Source of the DNA: an uncultured Prevotella sp.
Lineage (GTDB): Bacteria > Bacteroidota > Bacteroidia > Bacteroidales > Bacteroidaceae
NCBI GenBank assembly: GCA_900772835.1
Contig: CAAGSA010000042.1
Coordinates: 1 to 45,675, forward strand
Direction: 5' to 3'
Length of the DNA stretch: 45,675 bases
Shown: positions 41,125-45,675 of the stretch, one piece after another
Position numbering within the stretch: the first letter of the stretch is position 1
Layout of the letters: each line of letters begins with the position of its first letter
Notes under the pieces: model-generated
Seen by the model: the letters and a program-made list of their open reading frames with translations, nothing else
What the model was told of the DNA's origin: nothing
Databases searched by the model: none
Position numbers and translations under genes: made by a program

Positions 41125-41158
41125 AAAAAAGGCGTTGCCGTGAGGCAATGCCCTTTTT
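41125..41158 (+). terminator. Intrinsic terminator of the riboswitch transcript
   Basis: GGCGTTGCC (41131-41139), a GTGA loop and GGCAATGCC (41144-41152) pair with one G-U, flanked by an A6 tract before and a T5 tract (41154-41158) after. A strong plus-strand terminator. Confidence 0.88.
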
Positions 41159-41236
41159 ATATCGGTGGAGCGGGTGGTCGGGAGCAAGTGCTAATGGGGG
41201 GATGCTGTGTGTGGGGGGCAGGGGATATTCCCGTGT

Positions 41237-41779
41237 CTAATGTTCCTGCTTCATTTCGAAGGCTATGATTTCCTTCATTCCGGAAAGTTTCAGATAGGTG
41301 GTCTTCATTCCGCATACTGCTATCGGCTGGCGGTGGTGTTCGGGGTGGTCTGCAAGGTTTAGAGTCTTTCTAGCCTTGGAACCGCTCTTCAGTTGTATGG
41401 CGGCGCAGTTGGTCTTGTTTGTTTCCCATCGGCTGTCGGCTATGAGGATTGCCGTGTTGTAGATGAAGGGTGTGGCGAAGCATTCCTTGTAGCCGCCGCT
41501 TCCGGTGGCACAGCCCACGATGTAGCCTTTCACCCATACAGCCTCGTCAAAGTCGCTGCTTATGAATTTCCTGACGTTCACTGTGTCGCCGTTCTGCCAC
41601 GCCATACCGCTGCCGCCGTCGTTGCTCCATCCTCCGTTGTCGGTGCTGTTGCTGCTGCCGTTGTCGCTCTTGTTGTTTTCTTCTTTGCCGTTCTGTTCTT
41701 CGGCGATTGCGGGTTTCTCGCACGAGCCGAGCAGGCCTGCGCATAGCAGGAGCAGTGTTGTTGCCTTTGTCTTGTTCAT
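41237..41779 (-). CDS. DUF6359-like surface lipoprotein
   Basis: 180 aa. The lipobox LLGSC places the acylated Cys at residue 20. A low-complexity Asn/Ser/Gly/Asp linker (about 30-58) follows. The C-terminal domain has AVWVKGYIVGCATGSGG, then NTAILIADSRWETN, AIQLKSGSKARKTLNLADHP and VCGMKTTYLKLSGMKEI. This matches the OB-fold-like DUF6359 pattern of Bacteroidetes lipoproteins. The function is unknown. It lies 204 bp downstream of the C10 protease gene but has its own promoter and a hairpin-rich leader, so it is probably a separate unit. Confidence 0.75.
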   Translation of the reverse strand: MNKTKATTLLLLCAGLLGSCEKPAIAEEQNGKEENNKSDNGSSNSTDNGGWSNDGGSGMAWQNGDTVNVRKFISSDFDEAVWVKGYIVGCATGSGGYKECFATPFIYNTAILIADSRWETNKTNCAAIQLKSGSKARKTLNLADHPEHHRQPIAVCGMKTTYLKLSGMKEIIAFEMKQEH

Positions 41780-41822
41780 CTTTTTCTTAGTATCAGCTTG
41801 GGTTGCCGCTCAGAAATCAAAA

Positions 41823-41875
41823 GAGGTTGGTGCAGGGAGCTACCAACCTCAAGAGATTTCGTAAATGGCGAAATC
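41823..41875 (-). promoter_or_regulatory. Two hairpins in the leader of the DUF6359 gene
   Basis: On the minus transcript GATTTCG/CGAAATC (41875-41869 with 41861-41855) comes first, then GAGGTTGGT/ACCAACCTC (41850-41842 with 41831-41823), both perfect stems. The second is followed by UUUUG, so premature termination is possible. The ATG at 41779 lies 44 nt further on. Confidence 0.55.
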
Positions 41876-41890
41876 ATAAATAAGATGTCG

Positions 41891-41921
41891 CAAATATAAG
41901 GCTTTGTATTGGAATACGCAA
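41891..41921 (-). promoter_or_regulatory. Promoter for the DUF6359 lipoprotein gene
   Basis: On the minus strand, TTG (41921-41919), a 20-bp spacer, then TATATTTG (41898-41891). Full -7 match; start near 41884, giving a leader of about 105 nt. Confidence 0.65.
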
Positions 41922-41983
41922 GGAAATTAATGGGAAATGTTCTTTTTTTAACATTTGCATCTCTATTTCAGCACTGCATAGCC

Positions 41984-44377
41984 CTAATTTTTAATCTTTA
42001 TTGATTTGCCGTTTTTCCTTATTATGTATATGCTGCCGTTACCGCCGCGAGTGCTTTTGCTCTCGCGTATGCTGGAGGGTAGTCTTATTCCGCCGATGGA
42101 ATACATTGCGTCCGCTGCGCTGCCTGCTTGCGTTTCGGATGAGTTTATTCCTGATGTTCCGGCGGTCTGGAACCTTATGTTGTTGGCATTGTTGCTCTTT
42201 GACGGGATTGGTGTCCATTTGCCGATTTCGTTTTTATAGTACACCTTGCCGTAATACATGTGGTTTGCTTCGGTTCCGGTCAGTGCGCCGCTGAATGTGA
42301 CGTTCTTTGTTGAACCGTTCGATATGCTTCCGCTTGTGGTCAGCGTGCAGACATCTTCGTTTGTGTCGAGGTCGGACACGATGAATCTCAGTTCGTCGTT
42401 GAAATTCGTTCCGCTGTTTTTTATTTTTGCATTAATCTTCACGTTTTCCGGAGCCACATTTGTCAGGTTGGAGCCGGGCATCAGTATTTGTGAAGTGACA
42501 GACAGGTTAATCATTCTTTTAGTGATAGTCGTTGTCTTGTATTCTGTCAGTTGTTTCTCCTTTCCGAGTTCGATGTCGAAAATGGCGACTTGGTATTCCC
42601 CGTATTTATTTGGGGTGGTGATGTCGAATTGGATGTTTGTCTTTATGTCCTTGAATATTCTTGACGGCGTGTTCTTTTGCAGGTAGAGCAGTGGGGCGCT
42701 GTCGCCTTCCTTCATGAAGCCGATATAGAACTTCTGTGCCAGCAATTCGTCGGAAGAGCATTGTATGGTTGCCTTCAGTGTGCTGGTTTCTCCGGTGTAC
42801 ATTACTTCGGGAACTTCAAAGTCGGATGTCTCCAGTTCGTGTTGGGGATTGTCGTATACAGTGATGCCGCTGCCGTTGACATAGGCTGTGAGGGTGCTGT
42901 TGTTGAAGTCACTGCTTGACAGCATCTCATACCAGCATTTACTGTCTTCGCCGTATACAATGGGTGTTATGTAGTATATCCCTTCTTCCGTGGGGAAGTC
43001 CTTGAGACTTATGGTGTAGGAATATGCTAAGTCTGCCTTTTGCTCTCCTTTTCTCAGTCGGTCTTCCTTTATGCAGGTTGTCTTGCCGTCAGAGCTTGTT
43101 ACTTTGGCTCCGAAGGAATAGCTTGATTCGTTTGTCTTAGTCACGAAGACCCCGTATAGGGTCAATTCGCCTTCGGGGGTGACGTTGCTCTTTTCCGACG
43201 TTATTGATTCTGTATGTATCGACGAGAGGAACTTTTGCGACAAGTCGTTGGGGTTGAATATATTTGTGAATATCGCTTGGTTGGAGTTGAAGCCGCCGCT
43301 GCCGCCGCCAATGCCTTGTACGGGAGGGTCCATTGCGGTGGTCTTGAAATATCCGTCAGCCATTCCGTTCCATCCCCAGTTGATGTGGAAGAATCCGTCG
43401 CGGAATCCGTCACATACAAATGCGTGTCCCTCACGCAGGACAGTCGCTCCTGTGTAGTATACAGGACGGTTGTGCTGCAGTTCGTTGTAGATGTATTTGT
43501 CCCACGAGGCTGTGGCAAGGTCTTGCTTGCCGACTTGTTGCACCAGGCTGTATCCGAAATAGTTCTTCATCGCGTAGAGTGCATTGTCGTTGTTCGTTCC
43601 GCTGCCTGTTGGAGAGTAATTCATGTCCATGGCTTTGCCTAATGCCATCATCAGTGTGGATACGGCGTCCTTCGTGGGCTGCGGACTGTCAGCTTCATAC
43701 ATGTCGAGCATATTGTCCCAGTCGAAGGTTATGTTGTTGAAATCAAGGCCGTTGCGCGAGCCGAAGCCGTGTTCGGGCCATTTCTGGTACCTCATTATTT
43801 GTCCAAGGGCTGTTGCCACACATCCCGAGGGGCATTTTTCGTTGTCTTTGATTGGGCATTGGTCGTTGTATGGTTCTCTTTGTCCCCATTTGCTGCTCAG
43901 CAACGGGGATATTTCTTCGTAGCTGAAGATGTTGTCTTGTTCTTCATCTTGGTTTTCTGCTTTTGTGTATTGCGTTTCTGTCGGTGTTGAATGCAGGAAC
44001 AGTTCGCTGTTGTTTTTCATGTATGCAATCTGCCTGTCGTATTCGCCGAGCCACCACTTCATGTTTTCCGGAATGCTGTCGCTGTTGAATTTCCCGTTGT
44101 CGGAGTATCCGAGTATGATGTTCTTGGCAATGTCGTCTCCGGCAACCACAACAAATCCGTTGCCGTTTCCGATATTCAGCACGTAATGCCCGTCGGTCTT
44201 TGATGCTACGGTGATTTTCTCATCGGTGCGTATGTTGCGCATTGCCTTTGATTTTATACTGCGGTTTACGAAGTCATGCGCTATTGCAACGGCTTTGTTT
44301 TCAGGTATCCTGTCGGCAAGCGCTGCGGTGAATGCCGCAATGCCCAGCGTTATGGTGAGGATGGCTTTCTTTCTCAT
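41984..44377 (-). CDS. C10-family cysteine protease (streptopain/interpain-like), probable type IX cargo
   Basis: 797 aa with a signal peptide (ends near TAALA, residue 21). A Spi-like prodomain (about 22-130, including GHYVLNIGNGNGFVVVAGDD) is followed by the C10 catalytic domain. Cys186 lies in CPSGCVATALGQIMRYQKWP, His318 in LREGHAFVCDGF, and the HINWGWNG motif completes the site. The long C-terminal part is beta-rich, and the end GSIYIIRKNGKSIKIKN resembles a type IX sorting tail. Relatives are SpeB and Prevotella intermedia interpain A, which degrade host proteins including complement and haem carriers. The promoter is close to the left end of an IS30 element. Confidence 0.92.
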   Translation of the reverse strand: MRKKAILTITLGIAAFTAALADRIPENKAVAIAHDFVNRSIKSKAMRNIRTDEKITVASKTDGHYVLNIGNGNGFVVVAGDDIAKNIILGYSDNGKFNSDSIPENMKWWLGEYDRQIAYMKNNSELFLHSTPTETQYTKAENQDEEQDNIFSYEEISPLLSSKWGQREPYNDQCPIKDNEKCPSGCVATALGQIMRYQKWPEHGFGSRNGLDFNNITFDWDNMLDMYEADSPQPTKDAVSTLMMALGKAMDMNYSPTGSGTNNDNALYAMKNYFGYSLVQQVGKQDLATASWDKYIYNELQHNRPVYYTGATVLREGHAFVCDGFRDGFFHINWGWNGMADGYFKTTAMDPPVQGIGGGSGGFNSNQAIFTNIFNPNDLSQKFLSSIHTESITSEKSNVTPEGELTLYGVFVTKTNESSYSFGAKVTSSDGKTTCIKEDRLRKGEQKADLAYSYTISLKDFPTEEGIYYITPIVYGEDSKCWYEMLSSSDFNNSTLTAYVNGSGITVYDNPQHELETSDFEVPEVMYTGETSTLKATIQCSSDELLAQKFYIGFMKEGDSAPLLYLQKNTPSRIFKDIKTNIQFDITTPNKYGEYQVAIFDIELGKEKQLTEYKTTTITKRMINLSVTSQILMPGSNLTNVAPENVKINAKIKNSGTNFNDELRFIVSDLDTNEDVCTLTTSGSISNGSTKNVTFSGALTGTEANHMYYGKVYYKNEIGKWTPIPSKSNNANNIRFQTAGTSGINSSETQAGSAADAMYSIGGIRLPSSIRESKSTRGGNGSIYIIRKNGKSIKIKN

Positions 44378-44411
44378 TGATGTTATATTTGCTTTAATAT
44401 TAATAGTGGGG

Positions 44412-44442
44412 CAAATGTATATATTTTATGGGCTTTGTGCAA
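44412..44442 (-). promoter_or_regulatory. Promoter for the C10 protease gene
   Basis: On the minus strand, TTG (44442-44440), a 20-bp spacer, then TACATTTG (44419-44412). Full -7 match; leader about 28 nt. The IS left end begins 49 bp upstream of the -33 box. Confidence 0.7.
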
Positions 44443-44681
44443 GCGTTTCTTCCTTTTTCTTGAATCGTGACAGTCGTTTATGTATGGGGCCGCGATTTCC
44501 AAATAGAAGTGCAACACTCTGAGGTGATTCTCAAGCCGTAAAAACTATGAAAAACACCGCAGAGGTTTGCCATGCGGCTGGAGGCGCGAAGCCTCCAAAG
44601 AGCTGGTTATTGCATAAAGGTTGATATTCAGAAGCAATACAAAAAAAGAGAGAAACATTAGTCCCTCTCTCTAAGATTAAT

Positions 44682-44689
44682 TATTTTTG
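44682..44689 (+). promoter_or_regulatory. -7 element for the IS30 transposase
   Basis: TATTTTTG ends only 9 bp before the ATG at 44699, so the message would be nearly leaderless. No TTG is at the expected upstream distance. Confidence 0.45.
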
Positions 44690-44698
44690 TATTGCAAT

Positions 44699-45649
44699 AT
44701 GTATAAACAATTAACCTCGGAGCAAAGGTACACAATAAGTGTATTACTCCAAAAGAAAATGAGCAGAACTTTCATCGCTCAAGTGATAAATGTAAGCACG
44801 AGCACTGTTTCGCGCGAGATTACCCGCAACTCAAATGTCAAAGGTGTCTATGATCCAAGACAAGCGGAATTAAAGAAATGTAGGCGTAAGTCCAAGAACC
44901 CAGGGAACCGCTCTATATCCCTTATGCTGCGTGCAGAGGTTTTCCAGCTAATCCGCGACGAACAATGGTCGCCAGAGCAGGTTTCAGGTCGTCTTTCACT
45001 GATGGGACAAAAGGTGTGCAAGTCAACCATCTACAATTGGATAAATTCCACCTCGCCACATTATAAAGACAACATCCGTAAGTGTCTGAGACACAAAGGC
45101 AAGAAATACAAAAAGTCAGTAGAAGGCAAGGCGACCCCTATAAGAAACAGGGTGTCAATTGACGAGCGCCCAAACGAAGGGTTCGGTGAGAGTGTGGGAG
45201 ATTTGGAAATGGATACTATTGTCGGAAAAGATGGGAAAGGAGCTATCGTCACATTGGTAGACAAATATAGCTCGCTGCTTTTAATGAGGAAACTCGACAC
45301 TGGTAAAAAGGCTGCTCCATTGGCACAGGCTGTTATTGACATTGTAAAAGAAGCGAAAATAAAAGTAAGAAGCATCACAACTGACAACGGGACGGAGTTT
45401 GCCGAGCATGAGGCTATCTCAAAAGGCTTAGGCTGCAATGTCTATTTTGCGCATCCATACAGCTCGTGGGAGAAAGGTGCGATAGAAAACGCAAATGGCT
45501 TGATACGACAATACATACCTAAAAAAGAGAATTTCGATAACTATACACATTCTGAAATACGAACAATTCAAGACAAACTTAATGCGAGACCTCGAAAAAA
45601 GATTGATTTCTTAACACCTACAGAAGTGGTTTTAGGATATTCCTATTAA
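44699..45649 (+). CDS. IS30-family transposase
   Basis: 316 aa from the ATG at 44699. An N-terminal helix-turn-helix (about 15-43, FIAQVINVSTSTVSREITRN) is followed by an IS30-type second DNA-binding region (EQWSPEQVSGRLSLMGQKVC). The DDE triad fits Asp172 (GDLEMDTIVG), Asp229 (TTDNGTEF) and Glu263 (WEKGAIENANGLIRQYIPK), with the 33-residue D-E spacing of the family. The frame is intact, so the element may be active. Base composition is lower in GC than the neighbouring genes, consistent with transfer. Confidence 0.95.
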   Translation: MYKQLTSEQRYTISVLLQKKMSRTFIAQVINVSTSTVSREITRNSNVKGVYDPRQAELKKCRRKSKNPGNRSISLMLRAEVFQLIRDEQWSPEQVSGRLSLMGQKVCKSTIYNWINSTSPHYKDNIRKCLRHKGKKYKKSVEGKATPIRNRVSIDERPNEGFGESVGDLEMDTIVGKDGKGAIVTLVDKYSSLLLMRKLDTGKKAAPLAQAVIDIVKEAKIKVRSITTDNGTEFAEHEAISKGLGCNVYFAHPYSSWEKGAIENANGLIRQYIPKKENFDNYTHSEIRTIQDKLNARPRKKIDFLTPTEVVLGYSY

Positions 45650-45675
45650 CTTTGCACTTGCTTCTGGAATCCGCC

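Larger units (their letters stand above)
44491..45675 (+). mobile_element. IS30-family insertion sequence (right end at the window edge)
   Basis: The left terminal repeat at about 44491-44514 (ending GAAGTGCAA) and the right one at about 45652-45675 (starting TTGCACTT) match as inverted repeats at about 17 of 24 positions. They enclose one DDE transposase. The length of ~1.19 kb is typical. Between the left end and the gene are a TGGAGGC/GCCTCCA hairpin (44579-44597) and AGAGAG/CTCTCT (about 44648-44671), which may block read-through from outside. A target duplication cannot be seen because the right flank is missing. Confidence 0.8.

Overview
The window reads as a chromosomal segment from a Prevotella-like member of the Bacteroidales. 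The evidence is a recurring Bacteroidetes-type promoter (TTTG or TTG, a 19-20 bp spacer, then TAnnTTTG) at more than a dozen loci, weak Shine-Dalgarno signals, and several family-typical proteins: a DUF4494 protein, a DUF3244 protein, a DUF6359 lipoprotein, an interpain/streptopain-like C10 protease, choice-of-anchor J proteins, and an OxyR with Cys199/Cys208. The species assignment is inference. The right edge coincides with the end of an IS30-family element and the left edge may cut a gene, so the window may be a contig bounded by repeats.

Layout. 1-4214: a possible 3' gene fragment, an AT-rich gap with palindromes, a two-TM TPR/HTH regulator, a DUF3244 protein, a truncated gingipain-propeptide-like remnant and a small exported protein. 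4520-7588: a large exported choice-of-anchor J protein. 7776-14141 (minus): a probable operon sppA-lpxK-pnp-thiL-thrE, read right to left, mixing envelope, purine, thiamine and amino-acid export functions. 14247-15479 (minus): an exported DUF4861 protein. 15893-19490: dinB, an 11/22-bp tandem repeat, and a second choice-of-anchor J protein. 19723-22513: pyruvate kinase followed closely by a GH29 alpha-L-fucosidase. 22649-27191 (minus): two tandem exported M6 metalloproteases. 27291-30332: an HD-domain gene divergent from menA, DUF4494 and yggS, with face-to-face promoters. 30525-34849: a tiny lipoprotein, then mtaB, a GT2 glycosyltransferase and an exported alpha/beta hydrolase. 34913-38775: oxyR divergent from a GH3/PA14 beta-xylosidase-like enzyme across a complex inverted repeat. 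38890-40477: a 41-codon ORF, rpe, and a convergent ECF-like sigma factor. 40663-41159: a cobalamin riboswitch with its own promoter and terminator but no recognisable gene between them. 41237-44377 (minus): a DUF6359 lipoprotein and a C10 cysteine protease. 44491-45675: the IS30-family element.

How the genes fit together. Housekeeping genes (pnp, thiL, lpxK, sppA, dinB, pyk, menA, yggS, mtaB, rpe, oxyR) are interleaved with an exported degradative set: two M6 proteases, one C10 protease, GH29, GH3, DUF4861, an alpha/beta hydrolase and two adhesin-like proteins. Six exported proteins end in a similar short motif (Gly-hydrophobic run, then an NGK/GGK-like turn, then a basic tail), which suggests type IX secretion cargo, although no type IX machinery gene is present here. 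The most unusual items are the apparently orphan B12 riboswitch transcript, the oxyR/GH3 inverted repeat, the overlapping divergent promoters at 27956-27990, and a plus-strand terminator placed inside the convergent oxyR coding sequence.
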